A DNA stretch of 64,000 nt, from positions 11,596,464-11,660,463 of the forward strand of contig OW121743.1 of assembly GCA_933228675.1 (NCBI GenBank), written 5' to 3'. A program made the translations under genes and the position numbers. The notes under the pieces were generated by a model. That model searched no databases. It had not been told where the DNA came from and saw only the letters and a program-made list of their open reading frames with translations. The DNA comes from Stomorhina lunata (lineage: Eukaryota > Arthropoda > Insecta > Diptera > Rhiniidae). This document shows positions 1 through 12,505 of the stretch, piece after piece (within the stretch, counting starts at the first letter, position 1; the number at the start of each line of letters is the position of its first letter).

Positions 1-562
1 AGAGACTATAGTCGGGCGACTATAGAAACTATAGTCACCTGACTATAGAGACTATAGTCACCTGACTATAGAGACTATAGTCTGGCGACTATAGAGACTG
101 TAGTCGTTCGACTATAGAGACTAGAGTAGGTCCACTATAGAGACAATTCTCGGGCCACTATAGAGACTATAGTCGGGCGTCTATAGAAACTATAGTAGGG
201 CCACTATAGAGACATTTGTTGGGCGACTATAGAGACTATAGTCGGGTGAGTATAGAGACTAAAGTCGGGCGACTATAGACACTATAGTCGGGCGACTATA
301 GAGACTATAGTCCGGAGGTTGTAGAGACCATTGTCGGGAGACTGTAGAAACTATAGTTGGGCGACTATAGAGATAATATTCGGGCTACATTAGAGACTAT
401 AGTCGGGCGACTATAGAGACTATAGCTGGACGACTATAGAGACTATAGCTGGACGACTATAGAGACTATAGTCGGGCTACTATAGAGACTATAGTTGGGC
501 TACTATTGGGACTATAGTCGGGCGCCTATAGAGACTATAGCTGGGCGACTATAGAGACTATA
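1..562. repeat. 23-bp tandem repeat, block 1 (GACTATAGTC family)
   Basis: Tandem copies of a 23-bp unit made of the palindrome GACTATAGTC followed by a second dyad such as GTCGGGCGAC. The period can be read directly where two identical units follow each other near 420-470. Copies differ by scattered substitutions, so the block is older than the 36-bp array. It begins before the window. The CTATAG centre is the same as in the 31-36 bp families further right. Confidence 0.92.
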
Positions 563-1472
563 GATATTTCCGTCCATAGTAAAACTCTCAAAATATTGTA
601 ATGGTTGAAAAACTTCATAAGTTTTATATTTTACTTATAAATGTTGTATGTATTAATATTTAATTTTGCTATAAATTTACAATACTCACCGTGGTAAGGT
701 TCACCCTTTTACAATTATACCTGAATGAACTTAAAGGGTACTCATGTTACATTATTACACATGGCAGTTCACCGTGTGTAAATTTTTTAAACTTTTTTTG
801 CAATATATTAAACAAAAAGTAAAAAAAATAAGAACGAAATAAAAAACGATAATAATTAAAAAGTGTAACGATTTTACCGTAATAAAAATAAACTCTAACA
901 TAAGTACAAACTGGTAAATCTGTATAAATTTATATATAGAAAATAACGAACAAAAAAATAAAAAATAAAATCAAAAAAATTACAATAAAGTAAATAAATA
1001 TTACAACGAAAACAACAAGAAATTGTCCGAACAAACTAAATACTAATTGAGGGCTGGAGGAAAGGGTGTAAAATATTGTAAAATCGGTGTAATTTTAATA
1101 AGAGCTTTAAAAAGCGGGTAGGGAGGGGCTGGTTAGGGAATTTTTATTCAGCTTGAGTTAAATTGATTGTTTGAGTAGGTACTACTGAGGCACTGAGGCT
1201 GCATTGATGCTGAAGCTGCTTTTGCCGTTATTGAAACCCTGGCCATGTTGAAAAATATTAAATTACATGGGAGAAATAATAATGAAAAATATAAATATAA
1301 ACAAGTGAGTGTATAAATTTCATTATGATTAATTTTAGCCGGGGTATGTAACTTGTATTAACCTGTTTTGCTGACGTATTTAAGAAGAAAACAAAAAAAA
1401 ATTAGAAAAATAAGTCAGAACGTACTACAGTCGGTCTTACCCGAGCCTGTACACTAGAATAAACAGACTACA
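563..1472. other. Unique AT-rich spacer between the two 23-bp blocks
   Basis: No open frame of useful length, no RNA gene and no recognisable transposon terminus. The stretch separates two blocks of the same repeat, so it is either an insertion into one array or the original flank. I see no terminal inverted repeats at its edges. Confidence 0.6.
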
Positions 1473-2835
1473 TCCGAGAGATTATAGAGACTTTAGTCGG
1501 GCGACTATAGGGACTATAGTCGGGATACTATAGAGACTATAGTCGGGCTACTGTAGAGATTATAGTCGGGCGACTATAGAGTCGGGCAACTATAGGGACT
1601 ATAGTCAGGCGACTACAGAGAATATAGTCGGGCGATAATAGAGACTATGGTCGGGCGACTATAGACATATATAGTCGGGCGACTAAGTATAGATACTATA
1701 GTCGGGCGACTATAGATACTATAGTCGTGAGACTATATACACTATAGTCAGGGACTGTATAGGACTGTAGTCGAGCGACTATAGGGACTGTATTCGAGTG
1801 ACTATAGGGACTGTAGTCGAGTGACTATAGGGACTATAGTCGAGCGACTATAGGGACTGTAGTCGAGTGACTATAGGGACTATAGTCGAGCGACTATAGG
1901 GACTGTAGTCGAGCGACTATAGTGACTATAGTCGAGGTTCTATAGGGACTATAGTCTAGGGACTATAGTCTAGGGACTATAAAGACTGTAGTCGAGCTTC
2001 TATATTGACTACAGTCAAGCGACTATAGAGACTGTAGTCATCCGACTATAGAGACTGTAGTCGAGCGACTATAGGGACTATAGTCGAGCGACTATAGGGA
2101 CTATAGGCTAGCGACTATAGGGACTGTATTCGAGCGGCTATAGGGACTGTAGTCGAGCGACTATAGGGACTGTAGTCGAGCGACTATAGGGACTGTAGTC
2201 GAGCGACTATAAGGACTATAGTGAAGTGACTATAGGGACTGTAGTCGAGCGACTATAGGGACTGTATTCTAGCGACTACAGGGACTGTAGTCGGGCGACT
2301 ATAGGGACTGTAGTCGAGCGACTATAGGGACCGTAGTCGGCCGACTATAGGGACTGTAGTCGAGCGACTATAGAGACTATAGTCGAGCGACTATAAGGAC
2401 TGTAGTCGAGCGACTATATGGACTGTAGTCGAGCGACTATATGGACTATAGTCAAACTTCTATTGGGCTTTTGTCGAGCGACTATAGGGACTGTAGTCGA
2501 GCGACTATTGGGACTGTAGTCGAGCTAGTATAGGGACTGTAGTCGAGCGACTATAGGGACTGTAGTCGAGTGACTATAGGGACTATAGTCGAGCGACTAT
2601 AGGGACTGTAGTCGAGCGACTATAGGGACTGTAATAGAGCTACTATAGGGACTGTAGTCGAGCGACTATAGGGGCTGCAGTCGAGCGACTATAGGGGTTT
2701 TAGTCGAGCGACTTTAGGGACTACAGAGGTACGACTATAGGGACTTTAATCTGCCGACTGTAGTCGAACGTCTAAAGGTACTATAGTCGAATAACTACAG
2801 AGGGTCTAACCGAACGACTGCAAAAACTTAGTCTT
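1473..2835. repeat. 23-bp tandem repeat, block 2 (GTCGAGCGAC variant)
   Basis: Same 23-bp family as block 1. From about 1760 onward the dominant linker becomes GTCGAGCGAC, and the core often reads GACTATAGGG followed by ACTGTAGTC, so one half of the palindrome has changed. The copies at 2690-2835 decay progressively into the flank. There are small deletions and partial units, for example near 1580 and 1960-1990. Confidence 0.92.
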
Positions 2836-4432
2836 GCGTGGTACTAATATTTGCTAATTATATGTTACCCATTAAACCTATATGTGTTGATGTAGGGTGT
2901 AAATAGTCATACTTATTATAGCCCATTATAAACAGGTGGGTAATAACACGTTTTGCTTTTGTTTTTTTTTTTTTTTGTTTTAATAGAAGGTAATCAGATT
3001 TCAATACAGAACATTAAATTGGAACAGGGTGAAATTTTAGAGAAGCTAACAGTAAAAATAATGTTTGAACATATGATATAAAGAAATATCCAATTACTTT
3101 CATTGAAATGTAATACTGATGAGGGAAATGAGCTAAAATTACACAAAATTAAAATGTTATTAAATTTTAATTTAAAAGTACTTGTTTTTGTATTGTTTAT
3201 GCGTATTAGAGCGGTTCGGAAAAAAAACTTGTCCCGGTTCTCAACTGAAATTGATTTAACGCCCAATTATGGTTACATAAAGCTCTTAAAAGTATAGTAA
3301 AATTAAACTCTAGCTTATTAACCTAAAGTTACCAAAACCTTTATCAATTATAAGTGAAAGCTCTTCTAAGCTTTTATTATGTTACTTAAAACTAAGCTGC
3401 TTTTAAAAGCTTAGTAATGCTTTTAAAAAACTTTTCAATACTTGCAAAAGGTTTATTTAGTTTAAGAGATGATTAATTCAGAATTCTTTTAAAAAATTTA
3501 ATTTTTAAGATTTATTTAAAATTTTTATTTATCTTTCAATAAAAACATTTTGATTGTCACAAGAAATACTTTAGCCTGGAGTGGCTGGGGGTTATGGTAA
3601 ATGTTTTATGATGCAATTCTGGGAAAAGCAATTAAAATTGGGAACCATATCATAAACATTCTGTTCATTTATTTAAAGAATGTTATTAACTAAATAAAAA
3701 AAAAGATGTTTTATTTTGTTAAAATAAAAAAAAATTTAATGAAATGAAATGAAGTAAAATAAAACAAAAACTTTGCAAGAAATTTTCAACATAAAAACGA
3801 AAGCAAACTTCAAAAGAACATATGGGAGGAAATTAAGTCTTTAGAGATATAAAAAAAAAATAAATTAAAACAAAACATTTTGGGAAATAACCTAAAGCTT
3901 TTCGGATAATTAAACTCCCAGAGGTAAAAATTAAGGCTCAATTGCTGATCATTACAGCAAAACTTCAAGAAAAAATGACTAAACCTTTTTAAAGATTTTT
4001 CAAATTTTTCACAGTAAATTTTTGGGCAAATATTAACTCTTGTATCATCAATATTCATGAATTTAAGTTCCAATTTTAATGGAATTCATCATTAAAATTT
4101 AATGAGCAATTCCTAAACTAATAAAAAAAAAGCTTCGCCAAACGGATGCAATCAATTGTTTGATTAAATATGAGTATTATTATAATTCTCATAATCATAA
4201 AACCCTATAACAAAAAAAATGAAAATATATTTGTAAACAAATTGTAAATTTAAACCAACAACTCACAAAAAAAACTATAAAATGCCAAACATTAATGAAT
4301 GAATCGCTTAATGAATGGTTTGGGTTGAATTGAATATTAACAATGATACGACAATACGATACGCTTTACTGAAGATACTTACAAACTTATTAATTATCAG
4401 GGTAGGGATTTTAAGGCAAGAAACCAATTATC
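2836..4432. other. Unique AT-rich spacer
   Basis: No supportable gene. Open frames of 64-90 codons on both strands here are short, low in complexity and lack domain signatures. A run of 15 T lies at 2962-2976. Nothing links the stretch to the neighbouring arrays. Confidence 0.6.
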
Positions 4433-4945
4433 AGGGACAACTTTTGTCAAAAAAAAAAACTGGTCCATGCGACAAGTTTTATAGAGAAAACCAGTCCCAG
4501 CGACAACTTTTCTACAAAAAAACTAGTCCCAGCGACATTTCTTAAGAAAATTTGTCCCAACGACAACTTTTCTAAAGAAAACTAGTCCCCGTGACAACTT
4601 TTCTAAAGAAAACTCCTCCCATCGACAACTTTTCTAAAGAAAACTAGTCCCCGTGACAACTTTTCTAAAGAAAACTATTCCCAGCGACAATTTTTCTATA
4701 GAAAACTAGTCCCAGCGACAACTTTTCTATCGAAAACTAGTCCCAGCGACAACTTTTCTATAGAAAACTAGTCCCAGCGACAACTTTTCTATAGAAAACT
4801 AGTCCCAGCGACAACTTTTCTATAGAAAACTAGTCCCAGCGACAACTTTTCTATAGAAAACTAGTCCCAGCTACAACTTTTCCATAGAAAACTAGTCCCG
4901 GCGACAACTTTTCTAAAGAAAACTAGTCCTTGCGACAACTTTCTA
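4433..4945 (+). repeat. 31-bp tandem array, forward orientation (CTAGTCCCAGCGACAAC linker)
   Basis: About 16 units of 31 bp, each the palindrome TTTTCTATAGAAAA followed by the linker CTAGTCCCAGCGACAAC. The outer units (4433-4700) are diverged, often with CTAAAG in the core. The inner units (4700-4880) are nearly identical. The last unit passes into a transitional stretch (CTATACATAGACAGACG, 4943-4959) that leads into the 36-bp array. The same transition occurs in inverted orientation near 12490. Confidence 0.93.
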
Positions 4946-4956
4946 TACATAGACAG

Positions 4957-7900
4957 ACGTTAGTCAGAGTTTTTCTATATAGAAAAAATATGACGTTAGT
5001 CAGAGTTTTTCTATATAGAAAAAATATGACGTTAGTCAGAGTTTTTCTATATAGAAAAAATATGACGTTAGTCAGAGTTTTTCTATATAGAAAAAATATG
5101 ACGTTAGTCAGAGTTTTTCTATATAGAAAAAATATGACGTTAGTCAGAGTTTTTCTATATAGAAAAAATATGACGTTAGTCAGAGTTTTTCTATATAGAA
5201 AAAATATGACGTTAGTCAGAGTTTTTCTATATAGAAAAAATATGACGTTAGTCAGAGTTTTTCTATATAGAAAAAATATGACGTTAGTCAGAGTTTTTCT
5301 ATATAGAAAAAATATGACGTTAGTCAGAGTTTTTCTATATAGAAAAAATATGACGTTAGTCAGAGTTTTTCTATATAGAAAAAATATGACGTTAGTCAGA
5401 GTTTTTCTATATAGAAAAAATATGACGTTAGTCAGAGTTTTTCTATATAGAAAAAATATGACGTTAGTCAGAGTTTTTCTATATAGAAAAAATATGACGT
5501 TAGTCAGAGTTTTTCTATATAGAAAAAATATGACGTTAGTCAGAGTTTTTCTATATAGAAAAAATATGACGTTAGTCAGAGTTTTTCTATATAGAAAATA
5601 TATGACGTTAGTCAGAGTTTTTCTATATAGAAAAAATATGACGTTAGTCAGAGTTTTTCTATATAGAAAATATATGACGTTAGTCAGAGTTTTTCTATAT
5701 AGAAAAAATATGACGTTAGTCAGAGTTTTTCTATATAGAAAATATATGACGTTAGTCAGAGTTTTTCTATATAGAAAAAATATGACGTTAGTCAGAGTTT
5801 TTCTATATAGAAAATATATGACGTTAGTCAGAGTTTTTCTATATAGAAAAAATATGACGTTAGTCAGAGTTTTTCTATATAGAAAAAATATGACGTTAGT
5901 CAGAGTTTTTCTATATAGAAAAAATATGACGTTAGTCAGAGTTTTTCTATATAGAAAAAATATGACGTTAGTCAGAGTTTTTCTATATAGAAAATATATG
6001 ACGTTAGTCAGAGTTTTTCTATATAGAAAAAATATGACGTTAGTCAGAGTTTTTCTATATAGAAAATATATGACGTTAGTCAGAGTTTTTCTATATAGAA
6101 AAAATATGACGTTAGTCAGAGTTTTTCTATATAGAAAATATATGACGTTAGTCAGAGTTTTTCTATATAGAAAAAATATGACGTTAGTCAGAGTTTTTCT
6201 ATATAGAAAATATATGACATTAGTCAGAGTTTTTCTATATAGAAAAAATATGACGTTAGTCAGAGTTTTTCTATATAGAAAATATATGACGTTAGTCAGA
6301 GTTTTTCTATATAGAAAAAATATGACGTTAGTCAGAGTTTTTCTATATAGAAAATATATGACGTTAGTCAGAGTTTTTCTATATAGAAAAAATATGACGT
6401 TAGTCAGAGTTTTTCTATATAGAAAAAATATGACGTTAGTCAGAGTTTTTCTATATAGAAAAAATATGACGTTAGTCAGAGTTTTTCTATATAGAAAAAA
6501 TATGACGTTAGTCAGAGTTTTTCTATATAGAAAAAATATGACGTTAGTCAGAGTTTTTCTATATAGAAAAAATATGACGTTAGTCAGAGTTTTTCTATAT
6601 AGAAAAAATATGACGTTAGTCAGAGTTTTTCTATATAGAAAAAATATGACGTTAGTCAGAGTTTTTCTATATAGAAAAAATATGACGTTAGTCAGAGTTT
6701 TTCTATATAGAAAAAATATGACGTTAGTCAGAGTTTTTCTATATAGAAAAAATATGACGTTAGTCAGAGTTTTTCTATATAGAAAAAATATGACGTTAGT
6801 CAGAGTTTTTCTATATAGAAAAAATATGACGTTAGTCAGAGTTTTTCTATATAGAAAAAATATGACGTTAGTCAGAGTTTTTCTATATAGAAAAAATATG
6901 ACGTTAGTCAGAGTTTTTCTATATAGAAAAAATATGACGTTAGTCAGAGTTTTTCTATATAGAAAAAATATGACGTTAGTCAGAGTTTTTCTATATAGAA
7001 AATATATGACGTTAGTCAGAGTTTTTCTATATAGAAAAAATATGACGTTAGTCAGAGTTTTTCTATATAGAAAATATATGACGTTAGTCAGAGTTTTTCT
7101 ATATAGAAAAAATATGACGTTAGTCAGAGTTTTTCTATATAGAAAAAATATGACGTTAGTCAGAGTTTTTCTATATAGAAAATATATGACGTTAGTCAGA
7201 GTTTTTCTATATAGAAAAAATATGACGTTAGTCAGAGTTTTTCTATATAGAAAATATATGACGTTAGTCAGAGTTTTTCTATATAGAAAAAATATGACGT
7301 TAGTCAGAGTTTTTCTATATAGAAAATATATGACGTTAGTCAGAGTTTTTCTATATAGAAAAAATATGACGTTAGTCAGAGTTTTTCTATATAGAAAATA
7401 TATGACGTTAGTCAGAGTTTTTCTATATAGAAAAAATATGACGTTAGTCAGAGTTTTTCTATATAGAAAATATATGACGTTAGTCAGAGTTTTTCTATAT
7501 AGAAAAAATATGACGTTAGTCAGAGTTTTTCTATATAGAAAATATATGACGTTAGTCAGAGTTTTTCTATATAGAAAAAATATGACGTTAGTCAGAGTTT
7601 TTCTATATAGAAAATATATGACGTTAGTCAGAGTTTTTCTATATAGAAAAAATATGACGTTAGTCAGAGTTTTTCTATATAGAAAAAATATGACGTTAGT
7701 CAGAGTTTTTCTATATAGAAAATATATGACGTTAGTCAGAGTTTTTCTATATAGAAAAAATATGACGTTAGTCAGAGTTTTTCTATATAGAAAAAATATG
7801 ACGTTAGTCAGAGTTTTTCTATATAGAAAAAATATGACGTTAGTCAGAGTTTTTCTATATAGAAAAAATATGACGTTAGTCAGAGTTTTTCTATATAGAA

Positions 7901-9907
7901 AAAATATGACGTTAGTCAGAGTTTTTCTATATAGAAAATATATGACGTTAGTCAGAGTTTTTCTATATAGAAAAAATATGACGTTAGTCAGAGTTTTTCT
8001 ATATAGAAAAAATATGACGTTAGTCAGAGTTTTTCTATATAGAAAAAATATGACGTTAGTCAGAGTTTTTCTATATAGAAAAAATATGACGTTAGTCAGA
8101 GTTTTTCTATATAGAAAAAATATGACGTTAGTCAGAGTTTTTCTATATAGAAAAAATATGACGTTAGTCAGAGTTTTTCTATATAGAAAAAATATGACGT
8201 TAGTCAGAGTTTTTCTATATAGAAAAAATATGACGTTAGTCAGAGTTTTTCTATATAGAAAAAATATGACGTTAGTCAGAGTTTTTCTATATAGAAAAAA
8301 TATGACGTTAGTCAGAGTTTTTCTATATAGAAAAAATATGACGTTAGTCAGAGTTTTTCTATATAGAAAAAATATGACGTTAGTCAGAGTTTTTCTATAT
8401 AGAAAAAATATGACGTTAGTCAGAGTTTTTCTATATAGAAAAAATATGACGTTAGTCAGAGTTTTTCTATATAGAAAAAATATGACGTTAGTCAGAGTTT
8501 TTCTATATAGAAAAAATATGACGTTAGTCAGAGTTTTTCTATATAGAAAAAATATGACGTTAGTCAGAGTTTTTCTATATAGAAAAAATATGACGTTAGT
8601 CAGAGTTTTTCTATATAGAAAAAATATGACGTTAGTCAGAGTTTTTCTATATAGAAAAAATATGACGTTAGTCAGAGTTTTTCTATATAGAAAAAATATG
8701 ACGTTAGTCAGAGTTTTTCTATATAGAAAAAATATGACGTTAGTCAGAGTTTTTCTATATAGGAAAAATATGACGTTAGTCAGAGTTTTTCTATATAGAA
8801 AAAATATGACGTTAGTCAGAGTTTTTCTATATAGAAAAAATATGACGTTAGTCAGAGTTTTTCTATATAGAAAAAATATGACGTTAGTCAGAGTTTTTCT
8901 ATATAGAAAAAATATGACGTTAGTCAGAGTTTTTCTATATAGAAAAAATATGACGTTAGTCAGAGTTTTTCTATATAGAAAAAATATGACGTTAGTCAGA
9001 GTTTTTCTATATAGAAAAAATATGACGTTAGTCAGAGTTTTTCTATATAGAAAAAATATGACGTTAGTCAGAGTTTTTCTATATAGAAAAAATATGACGT
9101 TAGTCAGAGTTTTTCTATATAGAAAAAATATGACGTTAGTCAGAGTTTTTCTATATAGAAAAAATATGACGTTAGTCAGAGTTTTTCTATATAGAAAAAA
9201 TATGACGTTAGTCAGAGTTTTTCTATATAGAAAAAATATGACGTTAGTCAGAGTTTTTCTATATAGAAAAAATATGACGTTAGTCAGAGTTTTTCTATAT
9301 AGAAAAAATATGACGTTAGTCAGAGTTTTTCTATATAGAAAAAATATGACGTTAGTCAGAGTTTTTCTATATAGAAAAAATATGACGTTAGTCAGAGTTT
9401 TTCTATATAGAAAAAATATGACGTTAGTCAGAGTTTTTCTATATAGAAAAAATATGACGTTAGTCAGAGTTTTTCTATATAGAAAAAATATGACGTTAGT
9501 CAGAGTTTTTCTATATAGAAAAAATATGACGTTAGTCAGAGTTTTTCTATATAGAAAAAATATGACGTTAGTCAGAGTTTTTCTATATAGAAAAAATATG
9601 ACGTTAGTCAGAGTTTTTCTATATAGAAAAAATATGACGTTAGTCAGAGTTTTTCTATATAGAAAAAATATGACGTTAGTCAGAGTTTTTCTATATAGAA
9701 AAAATATGACGTTAGTCAGAGTTTTTCTATATAGAAAAAATATGACGTTAGTCAGAGTTTTTCTATATAGAAAAAATATGACGTTAGTCAGAGTTTTTCT
9801 ATATAGAAAATATATGACGTTAGTCAGAGTTTTTCTATATAGAAAAAATATGACGTTAGTCAGAGTTTTTCTATATAGAAAAAATATGACGTTAGTCAGA
9901 GGTTTTC
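4957..9907 (+). repeat. 36-bp tandem array, 137 full units in perfect register
   Basis: The unit is the 18-bp palindrome TTTTTCTATATAGAAAAA plus a linker ATATGACGTTAGTCAGAG; core and linker meet inside the A-run. Units start at 4957 and every 36 bp after that to 9853 (136 steps, 4,896 bp) with no insertion or deletion. A last partial copy at 9889-9907 decays into unique DNA. Differences between copies are very few: an A-to-T change at unit position 31 in 22 copies, G-to-A at 6219 and A-to-G at 8763. Because 36 is a multiple of three, frames without a stop stay open for the whole array on both strands. This explains open frames of about 1,700 codons there, which I do not regard as genes. The low divergence points to recent amplification or strong homogenisation. 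Confidence 0.97.
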
Positions 9908-10674
9908 TATCTGTATATTTTTGGTTTATAACAATCTCAGCCCTGCTTATGATTTTGATGATGATGACATCAAAACATGCAATGAAAGTTTTCGCTTTTT
10001 CGTTTATTGTTGTTGACTGAAATGTCATTGGAGTTTTGGAGTTCGTGTTTTTAGCTCGATTTTCGATATAAAAATATCATTGAAATCTTTTTGTTGTTAA
10101 AAATAATAAATAATTTTGCTGATTTGCAAAAATAAAACATTTTAATTTAATGCTTTTTTTATAATTTCATTGAAGTAGTGAGAGTGTTTTAAATTATCCA
10201 CTTGCACAGTGGGGGTGATAAAGAAAATAAAATGGGTTAAACAAATTTTTACATTTCTAAATATTTTAATAGCACTGGTTACATGGTGCTTTGTTTTCTT
10301 ATTAAAATGTTTGATTTGCTTTTTTTGTTGTCTTACCCACTGTGCACTTGTTCACACTTTTTGCCGCTTTTAATTTAATTGCGTGACAATAGTCGCATAT
10401 AATTTTTATGATATAAATCTGACAAAAATTGAAACAAAATTCTTTTAATTTGAATGCTTTGCAATTGTCATAAAATATTTATTGATTCTCGAGAAAAAAA
10501 CGAAGTGCAGTTAAAATACATCCTTTGAATTTGGGTCAATTTTAATGATGAATTTATGGCCAACATTTTTGTAGTATTTTTCATACCAAAAATAATTTTT
10601 AATTGCAATTTAATTAGAGTTTCTGGAAAAGTGATTTTATCATAACAACTTTAAAGTGTGATATTTTAAAATTT
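9908..10674. other. Unique spacer right of the 36-bp array
   Basis: AT-rich unique sequence with no gene that I can support. A short GATGATGATGACATC stretch lies near 9957. No terminal repeats or RNA structures were seen. Confidence 0.55.
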
Positions 10675-11703
10675 TTTCTATAAAAAAACTGACGCTCTAG
10701 TTTTCTATAGAAAACCTGTCACTGAAGCTCTAGTTGTCTATTGAAAACCTATCACTGACGCTCTAGTTTTCTATAGAAAACCTATCACTGACGCTCTAGT
10801 TTTCTATAGAAGACCTATCACTGAAGCTCTAGTTTTCTATAGAAAACCTCTCACTGTCGCTCTAGTTTTCTATAGAAAACCTATCACTGACGCTCTAGTT
10901 TTCTATAGAAAACCTCTCACTGTCGCTCTAGTTTTCTATAGAAAACCTATCACTGTCGCTCTAGTTTTCTATAGAAAACCTATCACTGTCGCTCTAGTTT
11001 TCTATAGAAAACCTATCACTGTCGCTCTAGTTTTCTATAGAAAACCTATCACTGTCGCTCTAGTTTTCTATAGAAAACCTATCACTGTTGCTCTAGTTTT
11101 CTATAGAAAACCTATCACTGTCGCTCTAGTTTTCTATAGAAAACCTATCACTGTCGCTCTAGTTTTCTATAGAAAACCCATCACTGTCGCTCTAGTTTTC
11201 TATAGAAAACCTATCACTGTCGCTCTAGTTTTCTATAGAAAACCTATCACTGTCGCTCTAGTTTTCTATAGAAAACCTATCACTGTCGCTCTAGTTTTCT
11301 ATAGAAAACCTATCACTGTCGCTCTAGTTTTCTATAGAAAACCTATCACTGTCGCTCTAGTTTTCTATAGAAAACCTATCACTGTCGCTCTAGTTTTCTA
11401 TAGAAAATCTATCACTGTCGCTCTATAGAAAACCTATCACTGTCGCTCTAGTTTTCTATAGAAAACCTATCACTCTCGCTCTAGTTTTCTATAGAAAACC
11501 TATCACTGTCGCACTAGTTTTCTATATAAAACCTATCACTGTCGCTCTAGTTTTCTATAGAAAACCTTTCACTGTCGCTCTAGTTTTCTATAGAAAACCT
11601 ATCACTGTCGCTCTAGTTTTCTATATAAAACCTATCACTGTCGCTCTAGTTTTCTATAGAAAACCTTTCACTGTCGCTCTAGTTTTCTATAGAAAAACCT
11701 CAC
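10675..11703 (+). repeat. 33-bp tandem array (CCTATCACTGTCGCTCTAG linker)
   Basis: About 31 units of 33 bp combining the palindrome TTTTCTATAGAAAA with the linker CCTATCACTGTCGCTCTAG. The left units read ACTGACGCTC or ACTGAAGCTC; from about 10920 nearly all read ACTGTCGCTC. One unit near 11420 lacks part of the core, so linker CGCTC joins CTATAGAAAA directly. The array ends at the AAAAACCTCACATTGGG junction near 11700. Confidence 0.94.
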
Positions 11704-12416
11704 ATTGGGATATAAAAAGCTTGAGGTTATTAAAGAGCTTTAACTCTGTAATATTTCGCTTTGCCACTAATTGGTAAGTGATGTCGTCATCACTTACCTT
11801 TAAGCTTCTTATTGCTTACTTCATCATTATACTAACAGTTTTCAAATCTTGATTATGTTAAATTCGTTTAATTTTTTTCCTCATAAATTTAATTTATGTT
11901 TTTTTTAATTATTTATCTTTTGTTTTAAATTTGCCCATAATTTGTGTATAATTTAATAATTGTCTATGATTTCATGGTATTTTACACATGACTGGAAAAA
12001 CTATTTTGCTTTTTCTAACTTGCGACACATAATCATTGTTTTAGTTACAAAAAGGCTGAAAAAATATAAAATTAATAATTGACTAAATTTGAAAACTATT
12101 TGTAGAGTCAACAATTTTTATCTTACTTTATTTTGAATTCAATAAATCACTAAAAATTTTTTGACTTTATAAATTAAAAGATAATTAGTTAATTATAAAC
12201 GGAATAAATTAAAATTAATTTATTCATATAATTACGAACGTTAAATTATGTTCTTAATGATGATATCTGAACAAACATGTTAATTGAGATGAGTTTTGAT
12301 ATAAAGCCTAATTCATAATTTAAGTCAATTTAATGGATGTTATCATTAGACATCATAATTTAAATACCTTCAAAATTGAAAGTCAAAGCAGAGATTTTCA
12401 TGCCATAAATAAATCT
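11704..12416. other. Unique AT-rich spacer
   Basis: No gene, RNA or mobile-element terminus recognised. The stretch lies inside the inverted pair formed by the 31/36-bp arrays at 4433-9907 and 12417-14965. Confidence 0.55.
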
Positions 12417-12505
12417 ATATAGAAAAACTTTAACTAAAGTCATAAAACTCTGACTAACGTCATATTTTTTCTATATAGAAAAACTCTAACGTCTGTCTAT
12501 GTATA
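12417..12505 (-). repeat. Inverted remnant of the 36-bp repeat
   Basis: About two units of the 36-bp repeat on the opposite strand. The outer one includes CTCTGACTAACGTCATA and CTATATAGAAAAAC, the reverse complement of the unit at 4957; the inner one is degenerate. They are followed by GTCTGTCTATGTATAG, the reverse complement of the transitional sequence at 4943-4959, so the junction between the two satellites is preserved in mirror image. Compared with the left side it lacks the four bases GACT next to the junction. Confidence 0.88.

Noticed and set aside
1..2835. Telomeric repeat interpretation of the 23-bp arrays
   Set aside because: No TTAGG-like or other known telomeric short repeat; the unit is a 23-bp palindromic satellite and strand composition is balanced.
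4923..10028. Open frames of about 1,700 codons on both strands (repeat peptides with MTLVRVFLYRKN on plus and KTLTNVIFFLYR on minus)
   Set aside because: They follow from a 36-bp unit (12 codons) without stops in these frames. Two equally long overlapping frames on opposite strands, near-identical copies and no flanking gene signals argue for satellite DNA, not a protein.
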